A stretch of DNA of 64,000 nucleotides from Bacillota bacterium (GTDB taxonomy: Bacteria; Bacillota; Clostridia; Lachnospirales; Lachnospiraceae), in contig CABJAN010000004.1 of the NCBI GenBank assembly GCA_902363515.1, positions 62,001-126,000 on the forward strand, written 5' to 3'. Below, one piece after another: positions 36,601 through 45,201 of this stretch (position 1 is its first letter; every line of letters begins with the position of its first letter). The position numbers and the translations under genes were made by a program. The notes under the pieces were generated by a model, which worked only from the letters and a program-made list of their open reading frames with translations, ran no database searches and had not been told where the DNA came from.

Positions 36601-37092
36601 CTTGAGGGGCTGTTTCGTGGAAAACGTTTTGTGGAATATGTTTCCAGGTATTATCTGGAGTATGTTTCCAGAGAAGCAGATGTGCAGTTGCGTCAGATGA
36701 CCGGAGGCAGCTATGGACTGGAGACAGATGGTTCAGGTTTATTCCTGATTCGGGATTACAAAAACGGAGGCGTTTTGCGTCCGGCTTCCACCTTATCTGG
36801 AGGGGAAACTTTTATGGCTTCTCTGGCGCTTGCCCTTGCCCTGTCCTCCCAGATTCAGATGAAAGGCGCTGCCCCGCTGGAACTGTTCTTCCTGGATGAA
36901 GGCTTTGGAACTCTGGATGAAAACTGCCTGGAGGTGGTCATGGATGCTCTGGAACATATCCGGACGAAAAAGCGCATGGTAGGGGTGATTACCCATGTGG
37001 AAGACATTAAGTCCAGAATCCCGGTGAAACTTTTGGTGGAGCCTGCAAAAATGGGAGAAGGCGGAAGTAAACTGAGGATAGAGGCGGAATAG
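33622..37092 (+). CDS. sbcC: Exonuclease SbcC (SMC-like ATPase)
   Basis: A 1156-residue Rad50-type ATPase. Walker A is in GPTGSGKSSILDGM near the N-terminus; about 900 residues of coiled coil follow, broken near the middle by the zinc hook CPVCG. The C-terminus has the ABC signature LSGGETFMASLALALALSS and Walker B ELFFLDEGFGTLD. It uses ATP to move the SbcD nuclease on DNA. The start at 33622 follows GGAGGGAGAAG and overlaps sbcD. The glutamate-rich coils create many long antisense frames that are not genes. Confidence 0.96.
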   Translation: MRPVWMKIKGLNSFLEAQEVDFELLGNQGLFGIFGPTGSGKSSILDGMTLALYGTTARNSANFIHVSTDRASVDYIFSVKEKQVKTYQVSRSFRRGKEGTIRSDGAKFLDLTGEEPVILADRVGTVNEKCREVLGLSKEDFFRTVVLPQGKFSEFLKLEGMERNKMLERLFHLEQYGEQLAVLVKNRAARWEGEKREKEGALSRYVSISQEEIQGLEKAEKTLIQELENQGQQQKKMREQLEEGKTVAALQQEYETIENQLQGHKKEAEAMEHLRTKIQQAETANGLFVWFSQAQQAGKQQQETETGKEKSLASWQEKQKELKEAEAKKQRADTRIQKEKPALQLQQELVKQALELEQEWKHLSCELEKKYLQKQETDKQLTEANEKMERLLQDIESRKKQKERLKQEAEISAVPSAIREAAEKGNRLTLLLEQSEKQKELAQKKEQRQKEELHHCEKALQETAQKAKEEEERVKQLEEKKAFLKKQLEALDTLEEEKQQLFQLKQEYEKECQLAEQLKEQEKLCQETEARWKKAKEKEEKALEQKKAGEQQYFQHLAGILAAELCEGEPCPVCGSIHHPNKIEISEENSSVWLMEKEKAEKEFQKSLTLTSGLETSLEHIRENIGVLQTQWKELQKLENGEELKHLETTCKEKERLQKTAKLELEEIEASLEMSGKALQDAQKQSAAKEARKESLIQGLEEIHQDFIRLVNEEELPRQQLWKLKEEFHQENFCAFYEEVQRKQRETEEKQNQQNQLEAQIEARMANSEKGRKLIENLQTTQTELRIWLEQNQKRMQELQEQIQKKAGRSNNLVEYLNSLEAALKNLEVEQEQAQRKWEKLEGEERTAKEQYAEQKILAETAKEQAKEKQELLQKHMEEANVTEEAWIETHREEEQQLQEFQHQVTAYEEQGKKLENQASQIQDKLGDRRILKEELAALVQEEEILSQVITQKNKELGALKQELNQTRKAWEEKKKLVEKLEEIYHQLDLLSELEGLFRGKRFVEYVSRYYLEYVSREADVQLRQMTGGSYGLETDGSGLFLIRDYKNGGVLRPASTLSGGETFMASLALALALSSQIQMKGAAPLELFFLDEGFGTLDENCLEVVMDALEHIRTKKRMVGVITHVEDIKSRIPVKLLVEPAKMGEGGSKLRIEAE

Positions 37093-37131
37093 GAAGAGAA
37101 GAATATAAACTATGAAATGAGGTAGCAGATA

Positions 37132-37665
37132 TGGAAAGAGACCCATTTAAGGAATTTTTCAGCTACGAATGATATATTTGCAGAACATGCGTGGTATTTT
37201 AGAAATGCACTTGTACGTGCGAATTATACCAACCTGCAAAAAAATATCCACGAAACAACAGAATATCTTGAAGTATTTCTTAGAAATTTACTTTTGAATG
37301 AGAAAAATGAACTCCACAATAGAAGTTTACATATAAGTGGACTTTGGAATGAAGAAAAAGTGGACATTGAACCTAAAGAAGTGAATATTGACACTGGAAA
37401 AGTGGATATTCAAGAAGAAAAAGTGGACATTGAGAGGATGTTTTCTGAAAAAACAAAGGATTTTTCTGTTAAGACAATGATTCACATTCACAGATTATTT
37501 AAAGAATATGGATACGAGGAAGTATTTGGCAGAAGTACAATTATGGAACTTTTGGAACTGAAAGCTTCGGGAGCATCCAAGTTGATTTCCAATCTGGTGC
37601 AGGCAGATATTATTCAGCCGGTATCCGGTTATGGAAAAGGAAGATACAAGTTTAAAAAGCAGTAA
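37132..37665 (+). pseudogene. Fic-family protein, C-terminal remnant
   Basis: One open frame from about 37132 reads through NDIFAEHAWYFRNALVRANY and LQKNIHETTEYLEVFLRNLL to TAA at 37663-37665. It matches the C-terminal part of Fic (filamentation/AMPylation) proteins, including the helical domain and the final winged-helix (STIMELLELKASGASKLISNL). The catalytic HPFxxGNGR core is absent and there is no good start codon; the upstream ATG at 37131 is in another frame and soon stops. A translated product from ATG 37294 (123 residues) is possible but would lack catalysis. It contains repeated VDI units (about 37344-37435). Confidence 0.75.
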
Positions 37666-37698
37666 TAAGAGCGAAAATGAAAAGAAAGGAACTACCAC

Positions 37699-38235
37699 AT
37701 GATATCTCACGAATGTTTAGAAGAATTTATTTGTCAGTTTCCGGTATACCAGTATGCTTTTTTTAAGCCGGAGGAAATCGAATTTTCCTTCCGGGTGCGC
37801 TGGATTTGCCAGCAGGAATGTGAGCGCTATGATTGTACCTGGGCCTGCCCTCCGGCAGTGGGGAGCGTGGAAGAGTGCAGGAAACGCTGCCTGGAATATA
37901 AGGAATGTTTTCTGTTTTCCACCATTGCAGAAGTGTCGGATGTGATAAATTTTGAAGAGACCCTTGCTACCAGAAAAGAGCATGAGGAGATTACGGCTGC
38001 CATAGAAACTTTTATCCGCAGTCAGGGAACAAAGTGCATGGCGCTTTCTACAGAATCCTGTGATTTGTGTGAAGAGTGTGCTTATCCGGATGCGCCCTGC
38101 AGGTTTCCTGAGAAAATGCACCCCTGTGTGGAAAGCCATGGCATCATTGTCAGTGAACTGGCAGAAAAATATAATATGGAATTTACCTTAAGCCCCAATC
38201 AGATTTTGTGGTTTGGAATCATTTTTTTGAAATAA
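37699..38235 (+). CDS. DUF2284 cysteine-rich metal-binding protein
   Basis: A 178-residue protein with many cysteines: CQQECERYDCTWACPP (about 31-46), CRKRCLEYKEC, and a late ferredoxin-like block CDLCEECAYPDAPCRFPEKMHPC. This is the DUF2284 pattern of predicted metal-binding or iron-sulfur proteins found in anaerobes. The exact role is unknown. AAAGAAAGGAAC precedes the ATG. It is the last gene before the sporulation genes. Confidence 0.85.
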   Translation: MISHECLEEFICQFPVYQYAFFKPEEIEFSFRVRWICQQECERYDCTWACPPAVGSVEECRKRCLEYKECFLFSTIAEVSDVINFEETLATRKEHEEITAAIETFIRSQGTKCMALSTESCDLCEECAYPDAPCRFPEKMHPCVESHGIIVSELAEKYNMEFTLSPNQILWFGIIFLK

Positions 38236-38277
38236 TGCGCATAGGTTATGACAAGAAGCAGAATCCGGAGGCCGCCT

Positions 38278-38553
38278 GTGAATGGAAAACTTCGTAATTT
38301 TACAGGGAAAATCGGTGATTCTTTGCAGATTCCAAAAGACTTATCTTACGGGGAATCTGTGCTGACCCTTACTGGTTCCAGGGAGTTGTATATTGAAAAT
38401 TATAAATGCATCCGGAAATATGAAGATACCTGTATTCTTTTGTTATCACCGCAAAATCGGATTCAGATTGAGGGGACCGGGCTGATGATTGATTATTATA
38501 CGGATGTGGAGATGAAGATCACAGGAACCATCTGCAAAATTTCATTTTTTTAA
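38278..38553 (+). CDS. yqfC: Sporulation protein YqfC
   Basis: The GTG at 38278 is preferred over the ATG at 38248: GGAGG at 38267-38271 sits 6 bases before it, and the resulting 91 residues match the usual YqfC length. The protein has GKIGDSLQIPKDLSYGESVLTLTGSRELYIENYKCI and ends with MIDYYTDVEMKITG, as YqfC does. It is needed in sporulation, probably in the mother cell. yqfD follows 14 bases later, the conserved order. Confidence 0.88.
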   Translation: MNGKLRNFTGKIGDSLQIPKDLSYGESVLTLTGSRELYIENYKCIRKYEDTCILLLSPQNRIQIEGTGLMIDYYTDVEMKITGTICKISFF

Positions 38554-38567
38554 AGGAGGCTGTGTAG

Positions 38568-39797
38568 GTGCAGGACTGGAAGTATTATAGCAAGGGGTAT
38601 GTGCGTATCCGTGTGTGCGCCCCAAGCCCGGAGCGTTTCTTGAACTTGTGCAGCTATCACAAGATTCAGGTGTGGAATCTCGTATACCGGGAGCAGGCTT
38701 ATGAGATGAATGTGACCATTGCCGGTTTTTACCGACTGAAGGGCATATGCAGAAAAACACACAGCAGAATTAAAATCCTGGGGAAATATGGACTGCCTTT
38801 CTTTTTTTACCGAAACCAAAAAAGAAAGGCATTTTTTGTCGGCTTTTTCCTTGGTTTCCTTCTCCTTTGTCTGCTTTCCAGACATATTTGGAATATTCAT
38901 GTGGAGGGAAATGTTCATAACAGTACCCAGAGTATTTTGAAATACCTGGAAGAACTGGAAGTACGCCACGGATGCCTGAAAAATGAGGTAGACTGCGCTT
39001 TTCTGGCAGAAAAACTAAGGGAAGAATTTCCGGATTTTACCTGGGTGTCTGCAAAAATTTCCGGAAGCCGCCTGATTCTTGAGGTTCAGGAAAATGAAAC
39101 ATATCAACATGAGAAAGAGGAAGAGCCGGGTGCTTCGGATTTCATTAGTGATAAAAGCGGCATCATTGTGTCCATGATTACCAGAAGCGGAACCCCTGTG
39201 AAAAAAACAGGAGACCTTTGCAAAAAAGGGGAAGTTTTAGTAAGGGGACAGTTAGATTTGTATAATGACAACAAGGAAATCAGTGGTTATGCGTACACAC
39301 ATGCAGATGCAGATGTATATGTGCAGCATGATTTGGAATATTATCATGCATTTCCCATGACCTATGAAAAGCCGGTTTATACAGGAGAAAAGAAAAAAGG
39401 CTATGTTTTCCAGGCGGGAAGCTATTATCTGACCTTGAAACCAAAGGGGAAGTGGCAGGAGTTTGATACAGTTACCAGGCTTACACAGCTTCGGCTTACT
39501 GAAAATTTTAAACTGCCTGTTTTCTGGGGGACCAGTGTGGATTATGCCTATGAGAAACAAACTTTTACCTATACAGAGGAAGAGGCAAAGGCCAGGGCTC
39601 TTGACAAGCAAAAAGCACTTCTTAAAACTTTAGAGGAAAAGGGGGTTCAAATCCTGGGGAATCGTGTTAAAATAGGAATACAGAAGGGTGTTTGCACTGC
39701 AAAGGGAACGCTGGCTGTCGTGGAAAAGGCAGGGCAGCAGGTTCCGGTGCAGATACCCCAAGAGCCAGCAGAAAGGAACGCAGACGTAGATGAGTAA
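38568..39797 (+). CDS. yqfD: Sporulation protein YqfD
   Basis: A 409-residue protein with one transmembrane segment (about residues 87-104) and a large extracellular part. It matches the YqfD/SpoIV family: GYVRIRVCAPSPERFLNLC at the N-terminus, HIWNIHVEGN after the membrane segment, and EAKARALDKQKALLKTLEEKG near the C-terminus. The GTG start follows AAAGGAGG. It overlaps phoH by 8 bases, the order yqfC-yqfD-phoH being conserved in spore-formers. Confidence 0.93.
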   Translation: MQDWKYYSKGYVRIRVCAPSPERFLNLCSYHKIQVWNLVYREQAYEMNVTIAGFYRLKGICRKTHSRIKILGKYGLPFFFYRNQKRKAFFVGFFLGFLLLCLLSRHIWNIHVEGNVHNSTQSILKYLEELEVRHGCLKNEVDCAFLAEKLREEFPDFTWVSAKISGSRLILEVQENETYQHEKEEEPGASDFISDKSGIIVSMITRSGTPVKKTGDLCKKGEVLVRGQLDLYNDNKEISGYAYTHADADVYVQHDLEYYHAFPMTYEKPVYTGEKKKGYVFQAGSYYLTLKPKGKWQEFDTVTRLTQLRLTENFKLPVFWGTSVDYAYEKQTFTYTEEEAKARALDKQKALLKTLEEKGVQILGNRVKIGIQKGVCTAKGTLAVVEKAGQQVPVQIPQEPAERNADVDE

Positions 39798-40830
39798 TAT
39801 TTGTGAAGAAAAAATGGAATTGCCTGCAGAACATGAGAGAAATGTGTTCGGCCAGTTTGACGAACATGCAAAAAAGATAGAGAAAACTCTTGGAGTAACC
39901 TTAATCTCCAGGGATGGACAGTTAAAGATTTTAGGACCAAAACCAGCCTGTGACCAGGCGGTGAGGATTTTAAAGGAGTTTCTGGAACTGTCTAAAAGAG
40001 GAAATACCATCACTCAGCAGAATGTGAATTACGCCCTGTCCCTTACCATGGAGGAGAAGACCTCTGTGATGACAGAAATTGACCGGGATTGTATCTGCCA
40101 TACCTTAAACGGAAGACCCATTAAACCCAAAACCCTGGGTCAGAAAGAATATGTGGATGCAATCCGGAAGAAAATGATTGTATTTGGCATCGGACCAGCT
40201 GGAACGGGAAAGACTTATCTGGCTATGGCCATGGCAATTACGGCCTTTAAAAATGATGAGGTGGGGCGTATTATCCTCACCCGTCCGGCTATTGAGGCGG
40301 GAGAGAAACTGGGTTTTCTTCCCGGAGATTTGCAGAGCAAGGTAGACCCGTATTTAAGACCTCTTTATGATGCGCTGTATGAAATCATGGGGGCAGACAG
40401 TTTTGCCAAAAATATGGAGAAAGGTCTTATTGAGGTAGCGCCGCTGGCCTATATGAGGGGGCGGACCCTGGACAATGCCTTTATTATTCTGGATGAGGCC
40501 CAGAATACTACACCGGCTCAGATGAAGATGTTTCTTACCAGAATCGGGTTTGGTTCTAAAGTGATTATTACAGGAGACCTGTCTCAAAAGGATTTGCCTT
40601 CGGGAACCCGTTCCGGTCTGGATGTGGCTCTCCATGTTTTGAAGAAGGTGGAGGACATTGCCTTTTGTCAGCTTACCAATAAAGACGTGGTGCGGCATCC
40701 ACTGGTGCAGAAAATTGTACAGGCTTATGATGAGTATGAGAAGAAAGAAAAACCAGACAAACCAGAGAAAAAGGAGCGTTTAGGCCGGAAAGAAAGCAAA
40801 CCGCAAAATCGGAAAGACAGAAGAAGGTGA
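39790..40830 (+). CDS. phoH: PhoH-family ATPase
   Basis: A 346-residue cytosolic protein with an N-terminal KH-like region (about 20-75) and a PhoH P-loop domain. Walker A is in FGIGPAGTGKTYLAMAMA; Walker B is FIILDEAQNTTPAQMKMFLTRIGFGSK. The C-terminus is a basic-acidic tail rich in Lys and Glu (about 315-346). PhoH lies next to ybeY in most bacteria and is linked to RNA metabolism. The ATG lies inside the yqfD end. Confidence 0.95.
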   Translation: MSNICEEKMELPAEHERNVFGQFDEHAKKIEKTLGVTLISRDGQLKILGPKPACDQAVRILKEFLELSKRGNTITQQNVNYALSLTMEEKTSVMTEIDRDCICHTLNGRPIKPKTLGQKEYVDAIRKKMIVFGIGPAGTGKTYLAMAMAITAFKNDEVGRIILTRPAIEAGEKLGFLPGDLQSKVDPYLRPLYDALYEIMGADSFAKNMEKGLIEVAPLAYMRGRTLDNAFIILDEAQNTTPAQMKMFLTRIGFGSKVIITGDLSQKDLPSGTRSGLDVALHVLKKVEDIAFCQLTNKDVVRHPLVQKIVQAYDEYEKKEKPDKPEKKERLGRKESKPQNRKDRRR

Positions 40831-40840
40831 GGAAAATACC

Positions 40841-41335
40841 ATGACATTAAATATTGAAATGGAATATGAAAAAGCCCTGGATTTTGATTATGAAGCTTTG
40901 GCAAACCAGGTGGCAGAGGAAGCTCTTGATTTTGAAGCATGTCCTTATGAGACGGAAATCAATTTGGTGCTTACAGGGGAAGACGAAATTCAGGCTGCAA
41001 ACAGGGAGTTTCGGGATATGGACCGGGTGACAGACGTGCTGTCTTTTCCTATGGTAGAATATGATACGCCGGGAGATTTTTCTCATGCAGAAGAAGATGA
41101 TTCCTGTTTTAACCCGGACACCGGGGAGCTGATGCTTGGGGATATTATGATTTGCATTCCGCGAATGCAGGAACAGGCAGTGAACTATGGACATAGGGAA
41201 GTACGGGAATTTGGATTTCTAATTGCTCACAGTATGCTTCATCTCATGGGATATGACCATATGACTCCAGAAGAAGCAAAAGTAATGGAAGAGAAACAGG
41301 AAAAAATTCTGGAAAATCTGGGAATTACCAGATAA
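40841..41335 (+). CDS. ybeY: rRNA maturation endoribonuclease YbeY
   Basis: A 164-residue protein with the zinc-binding motif HSMLHLMGYDH (H-x3-H-x5-H) near residue 130. TDVLSFPM and GDIMICIPRMQEQA are also typical. YbeY cleaves at the 3' end of 16S rRNA and helps in ribosome quality control. It follows phoH by 10 bases. GGTGAGGAAAA precedes the ATG. Confidence 0.95.
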   Translation: MTLNIEMEYEKALDFDYEALANQVAEEALDFEACPYETEINLVLTGEDEIQAANREFRDMDRVTDVLSFPMVEYDTPGDFSHAEEDDSCFNPDTGELMLGDIMICIPRMQEQAVNYGHREVREFGFLIAHSMLHLMGYDHMTPEEAKVMEEKQEKILENLGITR

Positions 41336-41397
41336 ACGCTGCATAAAGGAAAAAAATACGCCGATACTATAAGTAATTCAGAGAAAGGAGAAACTCC

Positions 41398-41874
41398 ATG
41401 AAACGAGTTATTTATAGTGTCGGTCTTTTTCTTGTGGTTCTGTTTCTCTGTTCCGGATTTTTTTTAAGTTATCAGGTGACGGAGATGAAAGAGCGTATAC
41501 ACATCCTGGAAACGGATACCGCCAAGGCAAAGCAGGAGGTGTCTGCCCTGTCTAATATGAGAGAGCAGGATTTTATTTTTGAACGTTATGAGGAAGGAAA
41601 ATGGAAAAGGGAGTCTTACCGGGTTTCTGCCTATGGAACAAATCATGTGATTTTCAGGCAGGAAAAAGAAAATCAGGAATCAGAGAAGGGATTTATTTTG
41701 CAGGTAGAGGACGGCTATGTGGTAGTGTACCAGGAAGGAAAGGAACAGGTATATGAATATACGGATATTCCTCTGGAAGCCCTTCCTTTGCAGATGCAGT
41801 CTGAAGTTCTGCTTGGAAAACCAGTGGAGAACCTGGATTCCCTTTATAGTTTTTTAGAGAATTATTCCAGCTAG
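41398..41874 (+). CDS. Membrane-anchored hypothetical protein (weak BofC-like end)
   Basis: A 158-residue protein with an N-terminal signal anchor (residues 5-25), then a short coiled coil (about 28-50) and a C-terminal domain ending IPLEALPLQMQSEVLLGKPV and a LYSFLENYSS tail. The end resembles the C-terminal part of BofC-like proteins of spore-formers, where a 'YVVVY...IPLSxLP' pattern recurs. The match is weak and the role is unknown. GAAAGGAGAAA precedes the ATG. Confidence 0.6.
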   Translation: MKRVIYSVGLFLVVLFLCSGFFLSYQVTEMKERIHILETDTAKAKQEVSALSNMREQDFIFERYEEGKWKRESYRVSAYGTNHVIFRQEKENQESEKGFILQVEDGYVVVYQEGKEQVYEYTDIPLEALPLQMQSEVLLGKPVENLDSLYSFLENYSS

Positions 41875-41962
41875 CGGGATTTTTGCGGTCTGTCTCTGGA
41901 CGAACCGAAAAAAATAGTGTAATATAAAAAGATATAAAATGAAACCAAAGAGGTACACATAG

Positions 41963-42805
41963 ATGAAAATAAGGGAAAGACTGAAAGATAAAAAAAGAGT
42001 AGTAATTAAAATCGGCTCTTCTTCTCTGACCCATGCAGAGACTGGAAAACTGGATCTGACAAAGCTGGAAATTCTGGTGCGGGAGTTGTCTGACCTGCAT
42101 AATCAGGGAAAAGATGTGGTTCTGGTTTCCTCTGGCGCCATTGCAGTGGGACGGGCTGCCACGGGAATTACCCATAAGCCTTCCAAACTTTCTGAAAAAC
42201 AGGCCTGCGCAGCCATTGGACAGGCAAGACTCATGATGATTTATCAGAAATTATTTGCAGAATACGGACAGACTGCAGCCCAGGTTTTGATGACAAAATA
42301 TACCATGATGAATGATATGAGCAGGGAAAATGCGAAAAATACCTTTGAAAGTCTGCTGGAAATGGGAGCCATTCCAGTGGTAAATGAAAACGATACGGTT
42401 TCCACGGATGAAATCGAGTTTGGAGACAATGATACTCTGTCTGCTCTGGTAGCAGCCTTAACGGATGCAGACCTGTTGGTGCTGCTTTCAGACATAGACG
42501 GGCTTTTCACTGATGACCCTCATATGAATCCGGATGCCCGGTTTATTGATCTGGTGGAACATCTGGATACACACTTGATGGAGATGGGAAAAGATACTAC
42601 AGGAAGCAAGGTGGGCACAGGAGGCATGGCAACCAAGCTCTCTGCTGCTAAGATTGCAGGAAGCGCAGGGGCAGATATGGTGATTGCAAACGGTGCGGAT
42701 TTCCATGTGATACATAAAATTATCCAGGGAAGAAATCATGGAACGTTATTTTTAGCAGGAACAAGAGACGAGTCTGCTTTACAGAAGATGTTTGAGAATT
42801 TATAA
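41963..42805 (+). CDS. proB: Glutamate 5-kinase
   Basis: A 280-residue amino acid kinase that makes glutamyl 5-phosphate, the first step of proline synthesis. RVVIKIGSSSLTH is the N-terminal nucleotide-binding block; VVLVSSGAIAVG, VVNENDTVSTDEIEFGDNDTLSALVA and GTGGMATKLSAAKIA are family motifs. It lacks the C-terminal PUA domain of E. coli ProB. proA is not next to it. A promoter may lie in the AT-rich 41895-41925 region. Confidence 0.95.
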   Translation: MKIRERLKDKKRVVIKIGSSSLTHAETGKLDLTKLEILVRELSDLHNQGKDVVLVSSGAIAVGRAATGITHKPSKLSEKQACAAIGQARLMMIYQKLFAEYGQTAAQVLMTKYTMMNDMSRENAKNTFESLLEMGAIPVVNENDTVSTDEIEFGDNDTLSALVAALTDADLLVLLSDIDGLFTDDPHMNPDARFIDLVEHLDTHLMEMGKDTTGSKVGTGGMATKLSAAKIAGSAGADMVIANGADFHVIHKIIQGRNHGTLFLAGTRDESALQKMFENL

Positions 42806-42831
42806 AGATAGAAAAAGGAGTAGGGAATACC

Positions 42832-43053
42832 ATGGATGCAAAGAAAATTCAGCGGATTAATGAACTGGCCAGAAAATCCAAGCAGGAGGGACTTACCCCA
42901 TCTGAAAAAGAGGAACAGAGAATGTTAAGGGTGGAATACATTGCTTCTGTCCGTATGAATCTGAAGGCACAGTTAGATAATATTGATATTCAGCAGGAAG
43001 ATGGAACCATTGTAAATCTGGGAGAAAAATATGGCAGAAAAAAAGCACATTAG
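42832..43053 (+). CDS. DUF896 (YnzC-like) protein
   Basis: A 73-residue cytosolic protein: KKIQRINELARKSKQEGLTP, then EEQRMLRVEYIASVR, the whole of the DUF896 helical fold. Members of this family (YnzC, YneB-type) are linked to the SOS response in Bacillus, with no known biochemical activity. AAAAAGGAG precedes the ATG. It overlaps the next gene by 23 bases. Confidence 0.93.
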   Translation: MDAKKIQRINELARKSKQEGLTPSEKEEQRMLRVEYIASVRMNLKAQLDNIDIQQEDGTIVNLGEKYGRKKAH

Positions 43054-43582
43054 AAAACAGATTTTTGAGAAACGAAAAGAGCTGACCCAGGAACAGGCAG
43101 AGCAGGACAGCAGGGAAATTTGTAAAAAAGTGTTTGCACTTTCCCAGTTTCAGAAAGCGGCCTGTGTATATGCTTATGTGGATTATAATAAGGAAGTCTG
43201 CACCAGAGAAATCATAGAAAAAGCCTGGGAGATGGGAAAACGGGTGGCAGTTCCAAAGGTTACAGGACCGGGCACTATGAAATATTATTATCTGGAATCC
43301 TTTGAACAGTTAAAGCCAGGATATTTTCAGATTCCGGAACCGGTCTGGGGTAAGGAGGCGGAGGAAGAAGACGCCTTTTTGATTGTGCCTGGAGTGGCTT
43401 TTGATGAAAACCGCCACAGGGCCGGATATGGACAGGGTTTTTATGACCGGTATCTGGCTTCTCACAGAAAACATCCAACCGCTGCAGTGGCTTTTGAATT
43501 TCAGATTGTTAAGGAAGTGCCTGCCGAAGCTACAGATGTGTTCCCGGATTTGGTAATTACAGAAAAACGTGTGATTCAGTAG
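43031..43582 (+). CDS. 5-formyltetrahydrofolate cyclo-ligase
   Basis: A 183-residue enzyme that converts 5-formyl-THF to 5,10-methenyl-THF with ATP. The N-terminus is KKHIRKQIFEKRKELTQEQ; the ATP/folate motif is RHRAGYGQGFYDRYLA near residue 135. It starts inside the DUF896 gene with GGGAG 9-12 bases upstream. It is 25 bases before miaB. Confidence 0.94.
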   Translation: MAEKKHIRKQIFEKRKELTQEQAEQDSREICKKVFALSQFQKAACVYAYVDYNKEVCTREIIEKAWEMGKRVAVPKVTGPGTMKYYYLESFEQLKPGYFQIPEPVWGKEAEEEDAFLIVPGVAFDENRHRAGYGQGFYDRYLASHRKHPTAAVAFEFQIVKEVPAEATDVFPDLVITEKRVIQ

Positions 43583-43607
43583 ACGAATGATTCAAGAATA
43601 GAAAAGG

Positions 43608-45113
43608 ATGTACATAAACATGCAGGATTACGATATGGAACTGACCATGCAGGCGCCGGTACAGGAACCGGAGCGCCAGTATTATTTTATAGAAGAAGCG
43701 AAAAAACTTATTGCAGAGAAAAGTAGGATGCTTGGAAGACCTCTGACTTTTTGTGTTACTACATTTGGCTGCCAGATGAATGCCAGAGATTCTGAGAAAC
43801 TCACCGGAATTCTGGAACAGATTGGATATGTGGAAGCAGAAGAGGAACAGGCAGATTTTGTTATTTATAATACCTGTACAGTCCGGGAAAATGCCAATTT
43901 AAGAGTTTACGGACGTTTAGGATATCTTCACAGCCTGAAAAAGAAAAACCCCCACATGATGATTGGACTTTGCGGCTGTATGATGCAGGAGCCGCAGGTA
44001 GTGGAAAAGCTGAAAAAGAGCTATTCCTTTGTAAATCTGATTTTTGGAACTCACAACATTTATAAATTTGCAGAACTTGTGGTTTCGGCTCTTAGTTCAG
44101 ATCGTATGGTCATTGATATTTGGAAAGACACAGATAAAATCGTGGAGGATTTGCCAAGTCAAAGAAAGTTCCCATTTAAATCTGGAGTTAATATTATGTT
44201 TGGATGCAATAATTTCTGCAGCTATTGTATTGTGCCTTATGTGCGAGGTAGGGAGAGAAGCAGAAATCCCAAGGATATTATTCGAGAAATTGAGCATCTG
44301 GTAGCAGATGGAGTGGTAGAGGTGATGCTCCTTGGACAGAATGTAAATTCTTACGGAAAAAATCTGGAAGAGCCCATGACCTTTGCACAGCTTTTGCAGG
44401 AAATTGAAAAAATTGAGGGATTGAAACGGATTCGTTTTATGACCTCTCATCCAAAGGATTTATCAGATGAACTTATTGAAGTAATGAAAAACAGTAAAAA
44501 AATCTGCAGACATCTCCACCTGCCTTTGCAGTCTGGAAGTACTGAGATTTTAAAGGTTATGAACCGAAAATATACCAAAGAACAGTATTTGAATCTGGTA
44601 AAGAAAATCAGAACTGCTATCCCAGATATGTCCCTTACTACGGATATTATTGTAGGATTTCCAGGAGAGACGGAAGAAGATTTTCTGGAAACCATGGATG
44701 TGGTGGAACAGGTGCGCTATGACAGTGCTTTTACGTTTATTTATTCCAAACGAACAGGAACTCCAGCAGCAGCCATGGAAAACCAGATACCAGAAGAAGT
44801 GGTAAAAGACCGGTTTGATCGTCTCCTGGCTAAGGTACAGGAAATTGGCAGGGAAATGTCTTCCAGGGATACAGGAACCATTCAAGAGGTTCTGGTAGAA
44901 GAACAGAACAGTCAGGATACACATTTGATGACAGGACGTTTATCCAATAACCTTTTGGTGCATTTTCCAGGAGATGTTTCTCTTCTGGGACAGATTTGCC
45001 AGGTACGCTTGGATGAATGCAGAGGCTTTTATTATATGGGCACAAATGTTTCCGTAAACTGTAATTTAAAAATGAACATGTCTGCCCAAAGTACCAATCT
45101 GCCGACCTTTTGA
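43608..45113 (+). CDS. miaB: tRNA-2-methylthio-N6-dimethylallyladenosine synthase
   Basis: A 501-residue radical SAM methylthiotransferase. The N-terminal MTTase domain has TFGCQMNARDSE and the other cluster cysteines (NTCTVRENA, GLCGCMMQE). The radical SAM cluster is in GCNNFCSYCIVPYVRGRERSR, and a TRAM domain closes the C-terminus. It adds a methylthio group to A37 of certain tRNAs. The ATG at 43608 has AAAAGG immediately ahead; an in-frame ATG at 43620 has better spacing. In many Firmicutes mutS follows soon after; here the gap is about 15.9 kb. Confidence 0.96.
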   Translation: MYINMQDYDMELTMQAPVQEPERQYYFIEEAKKLIAEKSRMLGRPLTFCVTTFGCQMNARDSEKLTGILEQIGYVEAEEEQADFVIYNTCTVRENANLRVYGRLGYLHSLKKKNPHMMIGLCGCMMQEPQVVEKLKKSYSFVNLIFGTHNIYKFAELVVSALSSDRMVIDIWKDTDKIVEDLPSQRKFPFKSGVNIMFGCNNFCSYCIVPYVRGRERSRNPKDIIREIEHLVADGVVEVMLLGQNVNSYGKNLEEPMTFAQLLQEIEKIEGLKRIRFMTSHPKDLSDELIEVMKNSKKICRHLHLPLQSGSTEILKVMNRKYTKEQYLNLVKKIRTAIPDMSLTTDIIVGFPGETEEDFLETMDVVEQVRYDSAFTFIYSKRTGTPAAAMENQIPEEVVKDRFDRLLAKVQEIGREMSSRDTGTIQEVLVEEQNSQDTHLMTGRLSNNLLVHFPGDVSLLGQICQVRLDECRGFYYMGTNVSVNCNLKMNMSAQSTNLPTF

Positions 45114-45201
45114 AAATTTCAGAATGGCAGTTCTGTGATTATAGGTACTTTAATAAGACCTGTCGGAATCGGGCTTTGGGGAGGCCTATTCTTTTATCTA
45201 T

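Noticed and set aside
37344..37435. Repeated VDI-encoding units taken as a CRISPR-like or tandem repeat
   Set aside because: The units are short, imperfect and lie within the coding frame of the Fic remnant; they reflect protein repeats.
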